Of a DNA stretch of 64,000 nt, positions 15,599-24,237 are shown piece by piece. A program made the position numbers and the translations under genes. The stretch lies in contig JBKBMG010000022.1 in assembly GCA_046295975.1 (NCBI GenBank), forward strand, positions 1-64,000, in the 5' to 3' direction. This DNA is from UBA2357 sp046295975 (GTDB taxonomy: Bacteria; Pseudomonadota; Gammaproteobacteria; Burkholderiales; Rhodocyclaceae). The notes below the pieces were generated by a model that saw nothing but the letters and a program-made list of their open reading frames with translations, searched no databases and was not told where the DNA came from. The first letter of the stretch is position 1; every line of letters starts with the position of its first letter.

Positions 15599-16497
15599 GG
15601 CTTCCGGCCATGAAACATCGCTTTCAAATCGGCGATGGCCTTTGCGCGTTCCGCTTTTGTTTTTTGACGCTCGGCTTCTGACTGTTGCACAGGGGCGCGC
15701 GATTGCGCTGCCTCCATCGCCTCCTGTCGGTTCTTTCGCCAGCGGGCGATATTCGGCGCGAATTCAGCTATGAATTCCCCCTCGACAGCGCTATTCATCA
15801 CGGCCAGCAACCATGAGCGGACGGAGCGGATACCCGCATGCTTGCCACTGCCGGCCGCCGATAGCACGCCAGCCAATTCGTCAGCGGCAAGCTGTATCTG
15901 TTCTGCCGTGAGCGAGGGCCCGAAGCGGCGGGTTACGTCGCCTATGACGCGCAGGTAGGGTAGAAGGGAAGGGTGCGACAAGTCCAAGGGCGCGGAAGCC
16001 TCGCCAATTTTCTGCGAGTTATCCACAGCCCCGGTCTGTAGTAGTGGTTTTATATTTTTCACTACTACTTCTTCCTTGTATTCACCTACACCTATATCGC
16101 CGGCCCGACCGGCGACGGATGTGCCGTCCACGGTTTCTCCGTCGCCGGCCAAGCCGGCGATGGATGTCTGTGGCACCTTTTGCGAAATGGGTGTCAACAC
16201 GGACTCCCATCGCCAAAGCCCTTCCTCGTCCTGGAACTTCCTCCGCGCCAGGTAGCCGGCATCTTCAAGTTCGCGCAGGATGCGGCGGCAAAGGTCTCGG
16301 CCAAGATGGCCTTTCGCTCGTGACTGATCGTGCAACACGCGCGGCAGTGCGACAGCGCGCAACTGCCAGTTGCGGCCCAGCGAGAGCAAGTGGCAAGCCA
16401 CGCCTCGCGCTTCATAGCTCAGCCGCGCATCGCGCAGCAGGCTGCAAGGCAGAGACCACCAGTATTCGGCGGAGTCGTCAATGCGGATGCGGCTCAT
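15595..16497 (-). CDS. HTH protein of integrative element, replication-initiator-like
   Basis: 300 residues from the ATG at 16497, chosen because it overlaps the alpA stop (ATGA) and is preceded by AGAGGG. The N-terminal third resembles winged-helix modules of element replication/regulation proteins: YWWSLPCSLLRDARLSYEARGVACHLLSL, then a second helix set CRRILRELEDAGYLARRKFQDEEG. The middle is low in order, and the C-terminus is rich in Lys/Ala/Glu (AERQKTKAERAKAIADLKAMF). Placement between an AlpA regulator and a recombinase fits an element maintenance protein. No catalytic motif is recognised; replication initiation is a guess from context. Confidence 0.6.
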   Translation of the reverse strand: MSRIRIDDSAEYWWSLPCSLLRDARLSYEARGVACHLLSLGRNWQLRAVALPRVLHDQSRAKGHLGRDLCRRILRELEDAGYLARRKFQDEEGLWRWESVLTPISQKVPQTSIAGLAGDGETVDGTSVAGRAGDIGVGEYKEEVVVKNIKPLLQTGAVDNSQKIGEASAPLDLSHPSLLPYLRVIGDVTRRFGPSLTAEQIQLAADELAGVLSAAGSGKHAGIRSVRSWLLAVMNSAVEGEFIAEFAPNIARWRKNRQEAMEAAQSRAPVQQSEAERQKTKAERAKAIADLKAMFHGRKP

Positions 16498-16715
16498 GAC
16501 TTCGCCCTCTGGCGAGCCGGACAACCGGCGTGCTCGCGCTCCGCCGCCTGAGTCTCAAGCCATGCGTCGATCTCGTGGGCAAAAAAGCCAATCGAACGGC
16601 CGCCAGGGCCTAGCCGAACTGGCTTTGGAAAATCTTCAGTCTGGCAAAGTCGCCAGAGGGTTGTCCGGCTGACCGATATCTTCGTGCAGACATCCTGCGT
16701 CTTGATGATTTGCAT
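16494..16715 (-). CDS. AlpA-family DNA-binding regulator/excisionase
   Basis: 73 residues from the ATG at 16715, which has GGGGA six bases upstream; an in-frame ATG at 16757 would add 14 unlikely residues. The sequence QIIKTQDVCTKISVSRTTLWRLCQTEDFPKPVRLGPGGRSIGFFAHEIDAWLE is the classic AlpA/MerR-like winged helix. AlpA-type proteins activate integrase expression or act as excision factors in P4-like elements. It is the first gene of a three-gene coupled set with the HTH protein and recombinase. Confidence 0.9.
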   Translation of the reverse strand: MQIIKTQDVCTKISVSRTTLWRLCQTEDFPKPVRLGPGGRSIGFFAHEIDAWLETQAAEREHAGCPARQRAKS

Positions 16716-16729
16716 GCTGTTCCCCGTAA

Positions 16730-16743
16730 CGTGTTGAAACACG
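16730..16743. promoter_or_regulatory. Palindrome CGTGTT-GA-AACACG upstream of alpA
   Basis: Six-base arms with a two-base centre lie 14 bases upstream of the preferred alpA start, in the short non-coding stretch 16716-16857. It suits a dimeric repressor or AlpA autoregulation. No gene is seen in the rest of that stretch. Confidence 0.4.
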
Positions 16744-16857
16744 AACGGATCATGCAAAAGATCTGGTCATGAAGTCAGGGAGTGCGGTTGTCACCTGCGC
16801 TCCCTATTTCCGGGCCTGAAATCACCCAGCATGCAAACCGGCGCCGAGCAGCGGTAC

Positions 16858-17661
16858 TCAGCTGTGCCAGTCGAATGTTTCAAAAAATGGCCGAGACAAT
16901 CCGAGCTCGTAGCCTCGGCAAGATGCCGCCGGGATGCTGCTTGTGGGCAGGGTTAGTTCACGCCCATCGGAGACGGTTATCTGGGATATGTAAAGATTGG
17001 GCTCTATCGCTGTTTTCTTCAGCAGCACCCGGACTACAACTCCATCGATATCGACGGTAAATCCTTTGCTGAAACGCCCCAGATAGTGATTGGCGCGATG
17101 AGCAGGCGTGGTTTCAGCATCGGTCTTCATGCCGCCTGCAGCATAGATGGCGCCGAGAAGATAGGCGGATGGCTCGTTCTTGCTGTTCACCGAGTGGTAC
17201 TCGAACTCCTTGCTCCACTTGATCGGAATTCTGAATTGCTGGCAGGTGACGATAAACTGCTTGGCGATCAGCTCCTTGGCCTCATGTTCTCTGCTTGCTC
17301 CGGGCGCTGACAGTTGCCTGCTCACGGAGTGTAGCGACTCGCAGAACAGCTTATGGGTAGGCAGGTCCTTCCTCAAAAATTCGGGTAATAGCGCCGCTGA
17401 CTCTTCATCCAGGCTTCGAAGCGCCGTACTCAACCGGGACGCCGCATCTCGGAGCTTTTTCAATTGAACAAGCGTGCCTTCTTCAATTCCAGGGGGCGGC
17501 ATCGTACGCCAACGAAAGCTTTCTGCCAGTCGTAGGAAAGCATTTACACATTGCTCGCGACGCTGAACGCCATATCGGTCGCAGGCTGCCTCTGCTCTGG
17601 TGCGCAGCTCGGCGACGGCATCGGAGTTCGGAATATCTGGAGCCATGATTTTTGTGTTCAT
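16858..17661 (-). CDS. Unknown island protein coupled to the integrase
   Basis: 267 residues from the ATG at 17661, which overlaps the integrase stop as ATGA. I do not recognise a family. The first 150 residues look helical (AVAELRTRAEAACDRYG; LVQLKKLRDAASRLSTALRSL). A conserved-looking segment IVTCQQFRIPIKWSKEFEYHSV follows, then a beta-rich C-terminus (FTVDIDGVVVRVLLKKT ... LYISQITVSDGRELTLP). There is no signal peptide, membrane segment or nucleotide-binding motif. GC content is lower than in neighbours. Expression with the integrase suggests either an integration/excision accessory or island cargo. Confidence 0.7.
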   Translation of the reverse strand: MNTKIMAPDIPNSDAVAELRTRAEAACDRYGVQRREQCVNAFLRLAESFRWRTMPPPGIEEGTLVQLKKLRDAASRLSTALRSLDEESAALLPEFLRKDLPTHKLFCESLHSVSRQLSAPGASREHEAKELIAKQFIVTCQQFRIPIKWSKEFEYHSVNSKNEPSAYLLGAIYAAGGMKTDAETTPAHRANHYLGRFSKGFTVDIDGVVVRVLLKKTAIEPNLYISQITVSDGRELTLPTSSIPAASCRGYELGLSRPFFETFDWHS

Positions 17662-18836
17662 GCCAGTGCCTGCGCTTTCCATTCGTCCAATCTGTCCGCC
17701 CAATCCTGCATCATGGTGCGGCGCTCATCGAAATAGGTGGCGTGGTTGTAGGTACGCCGCACATTGTTCTGGTCAGTATGAGCAAGCTGTGCCTCGATGG
17801 CATCGGGACGGTAGCCCATCTCGTTAAGACGGGTACTGCCGCTGGTCCGCGTGGCGTGTGGGCTATAGGTGCCACTCCACCCCAAAACCTTGAGTGCCTG
17901 GCGAAGCGATGCGGCGGACATAGGGGTGTTGCGATCATCTCGGCCAGGAAACAAGTGCTTGCGGTTGCCGGTAATGGCATGCAGTCCTTTGAGCATCTCC
18001 ACTGCCTGTCGTGGCAGAGGCACGACGTGCTCCTTGCGTGCTTTCATGCGCTGCGCCGGGATACGCCAAACAGCCTTCTCAAGGTCAAACTCATCCCAGG
18101 CCGCCTCGGCCACTTCGGTCGGTCGCGCCAGGGTCCACCACATCAGTTGCATGCAATGACTTACCTGAAAGCTGCAGCGGTGGTTTGCGAAGTCGCTCAG
18201 CAGTTTGCCGATCTGCTCTTTACTCAGCGCCGGCTTGTGCTGGGTTTTGTTTGCTGGTAGCGCCTTGCGCACCGGCCAAACCGGGTCGCTGTCGGCTCGC
18301 AAGGTGGCGACGGCGAACTCGAACACGGCGGACATGGTGCGCCGCGCCTCGGCGGCGACCGTGGGCGCGCCACGCTTTACTGTTTTCTGCAGGATGTCCA
18401 GGACATGGGCTGGCGTTATTTCGCGAACCGGCATGCTGCCGATACTGGGTAACACCACGCGCTCCAGCATATCCAGACGCCGGTTCTTGGTGACATCTTC
18501 CCAGTCCTTTGTCTGCAGCCACTCCTTGGCGACGATCTCGAAGGTGTTCTTTGCTTCGCTGGCTTTCCGGATGCGGTCGAGCTGCCTTTGCTGGGCGGGA
18601 TTGATGCCTTGCTTGACCAGTTTGCGTGCGGCCTCGCTGCGTTCCCTGGCTTCAGAGAGCGTAACAGCAGGGTATTCGCCAAGCGCAAACATGCTGGCCT
18701 TGCCATCCAGTGTGAAGCGGTATCGCCAAGCCTTGACTCCGTTGGGCTTGACTTCGAGGTAGAGCCCGCGCTGGTCATTCAAGCGGTAGAGCTTCTCCCT
18801 GGGCTTGGCGTTGCGGCAGTGCGTGTCGGTAAGCAT
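17658..18836 (-). CDS. P4-type tyrosine integrase with DUF4102 N-terminal domain
   Basis: 392 residues. The DUF4102 arm-binding domain runs MLTDTHCRNAKPREKLYRLND ... RYRFTLDGKASMFALGEYPAVTLSEARERS (about 1-85). The catalytic domain has box I arginine in WWTLARPTEVAEAAWDEFD near 240, the HxxR pair as HATRTSG near 330, and LAHTDQNNVRRTYNHA with the Tyr nucleophile near 355. The box is HATR rather than the commoner HGFR. It lies at the right end of the island, pointing inward, as expected for the element's own integrase. Confidence 0.95.
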   Translation of the reverse strand: MLTDTHCRNAKPREKLYRLNDQRGLYLEVKPNGVKAWRYRFTLDGKASMFALGEYPAVTLSEARERSEAARKLVKQGINPAQQRQLDRIRKASEAKNTFEIVAKEWLQTKDWEDVTKNRRLDMLERVVLPSIGSMPVREITPAHVLDILQKTVKRGAPTVAAEARRTMSAVFEFAVATLRADSDPVWPVRKALPANKTQHKPALSKEQIGKLLSDFANHRCSFQVSHCMQLMWWTLARPTEVAEAAWDEFDLEKAVWRIPAQRMKARKEHVVPLPRQAVEMLKGLHAITGNRKHLFPGRDDRNTPMSAASLRQALKVLGWSGTYSPHATRTSGSTRLNEMGYRPDAIEAQLAHTDQNNVRRTYNHATYFDERRTMMQDWADRLDEWKAQALA

Positions 18837-18871
18837 GGTGGCTGACTCCCTAGCATGGCGACAGCGTCACT

Positions 18872-18922
18872 ATACTCACTTATTCGTACACCCTCCAAGT
18901 GCTGTACTCACTAGCGTACTCA
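18872..18922. repeat. Short direct repeats rTACTCA, possible integrase arm sites
   Basis: Three copies of (G/A)TACTCA lie at 18872-18878 (ATACTCA), 18904-18910 and 18916-18922 (GTACTCA), just upstream of the integrase gene and inside the island edge. P4-like integrases bind repeated arm-type sites in this position. Another GTACTCA is at 16854-16860. The motif is short, so this is tentative. Confidence 0.3.
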
Positions 18923-18967
18923 GGCGCGCTTTGACTGCTCGGGAAACGTGAGGCAGCGCTATGAAAC

Positions 18968-18997
18968 AATAAAACCGCGCAGCTGCGCGGTTTTATT
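18968..18997 (-). terminator. Perfect 30-base palindromic terminator after ychF
   Basis: Arms AATAAAACCGCGC (18968-18980) and GCGCGGTTTTATT (18985-18997) flank AGCT, itself self-complementary, so the whole 30 bases are a perfect palindrome with T-runs on both strands. It serves ychF on the minus strand and would also stop transcription leaving the island. A further palindrome TGTTTCATGAAACA lies at 19019-19032. Confidence 0.85.
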
Positions 18998-19053
18998 GGA
19001 ATTTTCATACTTTCCCGGTGTTTCATGAAACATCAGGAAAACGGCTTGGCGGG

Positions 19054-20141
<1,088 letters not shown>

Positions 20142-20145
<4 letters not shown>

Positions 20146-20762
20146 GGCTTGGGGTCGTCCTTGGATTGGGCCGGCTTCGGCGCCGCGGGGCGGGTGTTGA
20201 GACGGGTGGTGGCGGCGGTCCAATCGCCGCGTGCGATCAGTGGCCAGGCGTCGAGCGCGCGCTCGATGGCCGCATCGATGTCGGCCTGCTCTTCGCGTCG
20301 TGGCGATTTGAGCACGTAGTTTACTACCTGGTTGCGATCGCCCGGGTGGCCGATGCCGATGCGCAGCCGCCAGTAGTCCTGGGTGCCGCAGTGGGCGGTA
20401 ATGTCCTTGAGGCCGTTGTGGCCGCCAAGGCCGCCGCCGAATTTGAGACGCAGTTGCCCTGGCGGAATATCGAGCTCGTCGTGCACGACCAGGATTTCTT
20501 CCGGAGCGATGCGGTAGAAGCGCGCCAGCGCACCGACCGATTGGCCGGAACGGTTCATGTAGGTCTGTGGCATCAGCAGCCACACGCCGGCCGCACGCGC
20601 ATTCGCGGCCAGGCCGTGAAAGCGCGATTCGTGACCGAAGTGCGCACCTAGCCGAGCGGCGAGCCGCTCACAAAACCAAAACCCGGCATTGTGCCGGGTT
20701 TCGGTATATTCGGCCCCGGGGTTGCCGAGGCCGACGATCAGACGCGGAGGGGTCTTCGTCAT
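20142..20762 (-). CDS. pth: Peptidyl-tRNA hydrolase
   Basis: 206 residues. RLIVGLGNPGAEYTETRHNAGFWF includes the catalytic His of TRHNAG; MPQTYMNRSGQSV and VVHDELDIPPGQLRLKFGGGLGGHNGLKDI supply the Asn and Asp residues of the family. It releases peptides from prematurely dropped peptidyl-tRNA in the cytoplasm. The C-terminal tail (about 190-206) is Pro/Lys rich and extra to the fold. It precedes ychF with a 4-base overlap, the common rplY-pth-ychF arrangement. Confidence 0.98.
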
Positions 20763-20954
20763 GTCTGTCGGGACGCCTACGTCACGGTACAGCGGTTCAG
20801 AACTTGTGAATCAATCTACCGCGCGTCGCGATGGCTGCCAGATATTGGCGATGCGCGGTGTTCGCTTCCTCGCCTATCCTCTTGATATGTCTCGGTCGCT
20901 GTGCGCTGCGCGTCCGTACCACCAAGCCGCTCGCTACGATTGCTTCACAAGCGC

Positions 20955-21554
20955 TCAGGCTGCGCCTTCCTCGGCCTCGGTAGCGCTGCTACCGGTCTTC
21001 AGCACAGTGACCACCACCGGGTCGCCGTCGCCGTGATGGACGATCTCGACACCGGACGGCAGCTTGAGCTGGGACACATGGATGGATTGGTCGGCCTGGA
21101 GGTCCTTGAGGTCGACCTCGATGAACTCGGGCAGGTCTGCCGGCAGGCAGGCGATATCCACTTCGTTGACGATGTGGGAGATCATGCCGCCGGTCAGCTT
21201 GACGGCCGGGCTCACGTCGCCGTTCACGAAGTGCAGCGGTACCTTGAGGTGCATCTTCTCGTTGGCGTCCACGCGCTGGAAGTCCACGTGCAGGACAAGC
21301 GGCTTGAACGGATGCCACTGGGCGTCACGCAGCACCACGCTGTGCCGGGCGCCGTCTACCAGGGCGGTGAGCACCGAGGCGTGGAAGGCCTCCTTGCGCA
21401 TCAGGTGGTACAGCTCGTTATGGTCCAGGGTGACGGGCAGGGCGTCCTGACCGGCACCGTAGATGATGCCCGGCAGCTTGCCAGCGCGGCGCAGGCGGCG
21501 GCTCGCACCCGTACCCTGTTCGTCGCGCTTGCTGGCGTTGAACTCGATTTGCAT
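20955..21554 (-). CDS. rplY: 50S ribosomal protein L25, CTC/TL5 form
   Basis: 199 residues from the ATG at 21554 (MQIEFNASKRDEQGTGASRR). The N-terminal L25 5S-rRNA-binding domain covers about 1-90 (AGKLPGIIYGAG ... LVDGARHSVVLRDAQWHPFKPLVLHVDFQRV). The C-terminal TL5-type domain follows (VPLHFVNGDVSPAVKLTGGMISHIVNEVDIACLPADLPEFIEVDLKDLQ), ending with an acidic ATEAEEGAA tail. A terminator-like hairpin separates it from prs. The 190 bases between it and pth show nothing recognisable. Confidence 0.97.
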   Translation of the reverse strand: MQIEFNASKRDEQGTGASRRLRRAGKLPGIIYGAGQDALPVTLDHNELYHLMRKEAFHASVLTALVDGARHSVVLRDAQWHPFKPLVLHVDFQRVDANEKMHLKVPLHFVNGDVSPAVKLTGGMISHIVNEVDIACLPADLPEFIEVDLKDLQADQSIHVSQLKLPSGVEIVHHGDGDPVVVTVLKTGSSATEAEEGAA

Positions 21555-21600
21555 TGTATTGCTCCTGGTTGAAACCATCCGCCCGCGACCAGGCAGATGT

Positions 21601-21628
21601 GAAAAAGCCGCCGGCACGAGCCGACGGC
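21601..21628 (-). terminator. Rho-independent terminator after prs
   Basis: On the minus strand the stem GCCGTCGGC/GCCGGCGGC (21607-21628, loop TCGT, one G-T wobble) is followed directly by TTTTTC (21606-21601). It lies between prs and rplY, so rplY transcription is probably partly uncoupled from prs. Confidence 0.75.
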
Positions 21629-21636
21629 GAAGAACT

Positions 21637-22587
21637 TTATTCCATGAACAGCGAGCTGACCGACTCTTCGTTGCTGATGCGCAGCATGGTGTCGGCCAGC
21701 AGCGAGGCCACCGAAATCTGGCGGATGCGCGAACAGGCGCGGGCCTCGTCGCTGAGCGGAATGGTATCGGTCACGACCAGTTCGTCGAGGTCGGATTGGG
21801 CAATCCGCGCCGCGGCGGCGTTGGAAAGCACCGCATGGGTGCAGTAGGACAGCACCCGCTTGGCGCCATTTTCCTTGAGCGCGGTGGCGGCCTTGCACAG
21901 CGTGCCGGCGGTATCGACGATATCGTCCATGATCACGCAGGTGCGGTCCTTGACCTCGCCGATGATGTTCATGACTTCGGCGACATTGGCCTTGGGACGG
22001 CGCTTGTCGATGATCGCCAGATCGCATTCGAGCCGCTTGGCGAAGGCCCGGGCGCGCACCACGCCGCCAACGTCGGGGGATACCACCAGCAGGTCGTCGT
22101 GCTTCTGCTTGTCGAGGTCGGCGATCAGAACCGGTGCGGCATAGACGTTGTCGACCGGGATGTCGAAGAAGCCCTGGATCTGGTCGGCATGCAGGTCCAT
22201 GGTCAGCAGGCGTTGAACACCGGCCGCCTGCAGCATGTTGGCGACGACCTTGGCCGTGATCGGCACTCGCGCCGAGCGCGGGCGGCGGTCCTGGCGGGCA
22301 TAGCCGAAGTAGGGGATGGCGGCGGTGATGCGTCCGGCAGAGGCGCGCTTGAGCGCATCGACCAGCACCAGCAACTCCATGAGGTTGTCGTTGGTGGGCA
22401 TGCACGTCGGCTGGAGCACGAAAATGTCCTTGCCGCGGACGTTCTCGAGCAGCTCAACATTGACTTCGCCGTCGGAGAAGCGACCCACCGTCGCTGACCC
22501 GAGTGAAATTCCGAGCCGGCGCACAACATCCGATGCGAGCTTGGGATTGGCGTTGCCGGTGAACACCATCAGGCTGCCACGGGGCAT
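21637..22587 (-). CDS. prs: Ribose-phosphate pyrophosphokinase
   Basis: 316 residues, typical of class I PRPP synthases, from the ATG at 22587 (MPRGSLMVFTGNANPKLASDVVRRLG). Motifs include FSDGEVNVELLENVRGKDIFVLQPT, YFGYARQDRR, the MDLHADQIQGFFDIPVDN catalytic flexible region, and the PRPP-binding loop IMDDIVDTAGTL. It makes PRPP from ribose 5-phosphate and ATP for nucleotide, histidine and tryptophan synthesis. It follows tRNA-Gln, the usual neighbour in Betaproteobacteria. Confidence 0.98.
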   Translation of the reverse strand: MPRGSLMVFTGNANPKLASDVVRRLGISLGSATVGRFSDGEVNVELLENVRGKDIFVLQPTCMPTNDNLMELLVLVDALKRASAGRITAAIPYFGYARQDRRPRSARVPITAKVVANMLQAAGVQRLLTMDLHADQIQGFFDIPVDNVYAAPVLIADLDKQKHDDLLVVSPDVGGVVRARAFAKRLECDLAIIDKRRPKANVAEVMNIIGEVKDRTCVIMDDIVDTAGTLCKAATALKENGAKRVLSYCTHAVLSNAAAARIAQSDLDELVVTDTIPLSDEARACSRIRQISVASLLADTMLRISNEESVSSLFME

Positions 22588-22625
22588 GACCGAATCTCCG
22601 ATACCGAAAATGACAAATACGACCG

Positions 22626-22658
22626 TAAAAACAACGCGGGCAGGCTGTTTGCCTGCCC
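22626..22658 (-). terminator. Terminator after tRNA-Gln
   Basis: On the minus strand GGGCAGGC (22658-22651), loop AAACA and GCCTGCCC (22645-22638) form a perfect 8-bp stem, followed by GCGTTGTTTTTA (22637-22626). It lies just after the tRNA and before prs. Confidence 0.75.
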
Positions 22659-22667
22659 GTATTGTAG

Positions 22668-22744
22668 TGGCTGGGGAGGAAGGATTCGAACCCTCGAATG
22701 CCGGAATCAAAATCCGGTGCCTTAACCGACTTGGCGACTCCCCA
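22668..22744 (-). tRNA. tRNA-Gln(TTG)
   Basis: The minus strand reads TGGGGAGTCGCCAAG... with acceptor stem TGGGGAG/CTCCCCA, anticodon loop ATTTTGATT (anticodon TTG), T-loop GGTTCGAATCC and an encoded CCA end. Length is 77 bases. It lies between ispE and prs. Confidence 0.97.
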
Positions 22745-22761
22745 AGAAATCTATCGTCGTA

Positions 22762-23613
22762 TCAGCAAAGCCAATCGTACAGCGGATGCCGAATCATGCC
22801 ACGAACCGCCCATGCGCGCCACCTTGCGGGGCATGACGATGCGATTGCTTCTGCGGCTGCCTGACTGCCGGCTTCGGCAAACACACAGGCGCCTGATCCC
22901 GTCATCCGGGCCGGCGCGTGTTGCGCCAGCCACTCGACTGCAGACCCCACTTCGGGGTAGAGACGACATGCAACCGCTTGCAGATCGTTTCGGGCAGTGC
23001 TCATAACGAAGTCCGCAATTCTGATAGGTTCAGAATTGCGCGTCAAGTCCTCCGCGCGAAAAATTTCGGCGGTCGGCACTTCCACGCCGGGCGAAACCAC
23101 CACGTACCATGCTGGTGGCAGGGCTATCGGCTGCAGGCGTTCGCCGACGCCTTCGGCGAAGGCGTCCTCGCCGAAGATGAAGAAAGGCACGTCGGCGCCC
23201 AGTGCGAGCGCGAGCCGGGCCAACTCGCTGCGGTCGAGGCCGGTGCCCCACAGACGGTTGAGTGCAATCAGGGTGGTGGCCGCATCCGAGCTTCCGCCAC
23301 CAAGCCCGCCACCCATGGGAATGTGCTTGTGCAGGGTGATGTCGGCACCCAGGCGGCAGCCGGTGGCCTGCTGCAGCAGGCGGGCGGCGCGCACGCACAG
23401 GTCGTGTTCGGCGGGTACGCCGGAGATCGCGGGGCTGCGCCGCACGTCGCCGTCGTCGCGGCGCTCGAAACTCAGGCGATCGCACAGGTCGATCATGCGA
23501 AAGGCGGTCTGCAGCAGGTGGTAGCCGTCGTCACGGCGACCGGTGACGTGCAGGAAGAGGTTGAGCTTGGCCGGAGCGGGGCAATCGTCCAGACGGTAGC
23601 GGGTGGCGCTCAC
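22762..23613 (-). CDS. ispE: 4-diphosphocytidyl-2-C-methyl-D-erythritol kinase
   Basis: 283 residues from a GTG at 23613 that overlaps the lolB stop (GTGA). GHMP-kinase features are clear: CPAPAKLNLFLHVTGRRDDGYHLLQT at the N-terminus, the ATP loop IPMGGGLGGGSSDAATTLIALN near 90-110, and C-terminal MTGSGACVFAEA. It phosphorylates CDP-ME in the MEP route to isoprenoids. It is the downstream partner of lolB. Confidence 0.98.
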   Translation of the reverse strand: MSATRYRLDDCPAPAKLNLFLHVTGRRDDGYHLLQTAFRMIDLCDRLSFERRDDGDVRRSPAISGVPAEHDLCVRAARLLQQATGCRLGADITLHKHIPMGGGLGGGSSDAATTLIALNRLWGTGLDRSELARLALALGADVPFFIFGEDAFAEGVGERLQPIALPPAWYVVVSPGVEVPTAEIFRAEDLTRNSEPIRIADFVMSTARNDLQAVACRLYPEVGSAVEWLAQHAPARMTGSGACVFAEAGSQAAAEAIASSCPARWRAWAVRGMIRHPLYDWLC

Positions 23614-24233
23614 TGCGCCCCGCTCCAGTGATCGATCACCAGGCGGATGCGGGCCTCGCCCCAGACGGCTTCTATGCGCCGGGGTGGAGCGTCGGGTTCG
23701 CCGTCCGCATAGGCGAGATAGTCGATGATCCAGCCGGCATCGGTGATGCGGGCCGGGCGCCCCGCGCCATCGAAGGCGAGTACCCGCGCGCCCGGGCGCA
23801 CGCTGGCCTGCACCCAGTAGGCGAGGCCGTCGACCGGCGCCGGTACGCCAAGCAACTCGGGCAGCATGGCGTCCACGCTTTCGGCGAACACCGGCCTGCC
23901 GTCGCCGGTGTCCAGCCGGGCGCCGGACGGATCGCGACTGAGGCGGGCGACGATCTGGCCGAGGGGGCTGAGCAGGGTCCATTCATCCCGATCGGGGCGA
24001 TGAGACCACAGCAGCGAGCCGTTGGCGCCACGTTCGCCGTCGGTGGCGGAGATCCGGCCTTCGAGATCGAAATGCCCGACGTGAGGGCGGGATGCCGTGA
24101 TGCCGGCTTCGTCTGCGGGCATCAGGGTGCGGCAGCCGGAGACGACGACGGCGGTCGTGGCCAGCAGCAGGATGCAGGCGCGCCGCGTCGAATCGTGCAG
24201 GCGGAGCAGGTGGCGCAGGGACAGACCGGGCAT
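23610..24233 (-). CDS. lolB: Outer-membrane lipoprotein insertion factor LolB
   Basis: 207 residues. The signal sequence ends in the lipobox VVVSGC at about residue 33, so the mature protein is a lipoprotein. The LolB fold is seen in FDLEGRISATDGERGANGSLLW, WTLLSPLGQIVARLSRD, LPELLGVPAPVDGLAYWVQA and the C-terminal IRLVIDHWSGA. LolB receives lipoproteins from LolA and inserts them in the outer membrane. It starts 4 bases after the TPR gene and overlaps ispE. Confidence 0.93.
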   Translation of the reverse strand: MPGLSLRHLLRLHDSTRRACILLLATTAVVVSGCRTLMPADEAGITASRPHVGHFDLEGRISATDGERGANGSLLWSHRPDRDEWTLLSPLGQIVARLSRDPSGARLDTGDGRPVFAESVDAMLPELLGVPAPVDGLAYWVQASVRPGARVLAFDGAGRPARITDAGWIIDYLAYADGEPDAPPRRIEAVWGEARIRLVIDHWSGAQ

Positions 24234-24237
24234 GCGC

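Larger units (their letters stand above)
1..18950. mobile_element. Integrated accessory/defence island (left end outside window)
   Basis: The right boundary is placed between the integrase start (18836) and the terminator palindrome behind ychF (18968-18997). Content supports an island: P4-type integrase at the very end, AlpA regulator, a second tyrosine recombinase, a replication-initiator-like HTH protein, a type I restriction-modification operon with three extra defence-type genes, and an IS end at the left edge. Nearly all genes point left. Several stretches (around 10250-10950 and 16860-17660) are visibly poorer in GC than the core genes to the right. No tRNA lies at the right boundary and the left attachment site is not in view, so the exact core sequence is unknown. 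Confidence 0.75.

Noticed and set aside
22668..22744. tRNA-Gln as the island attachment site
   Set aside because: It is almost 4 kb from the integrase with intact core genes (ychF, pth, rplY, prs) between.
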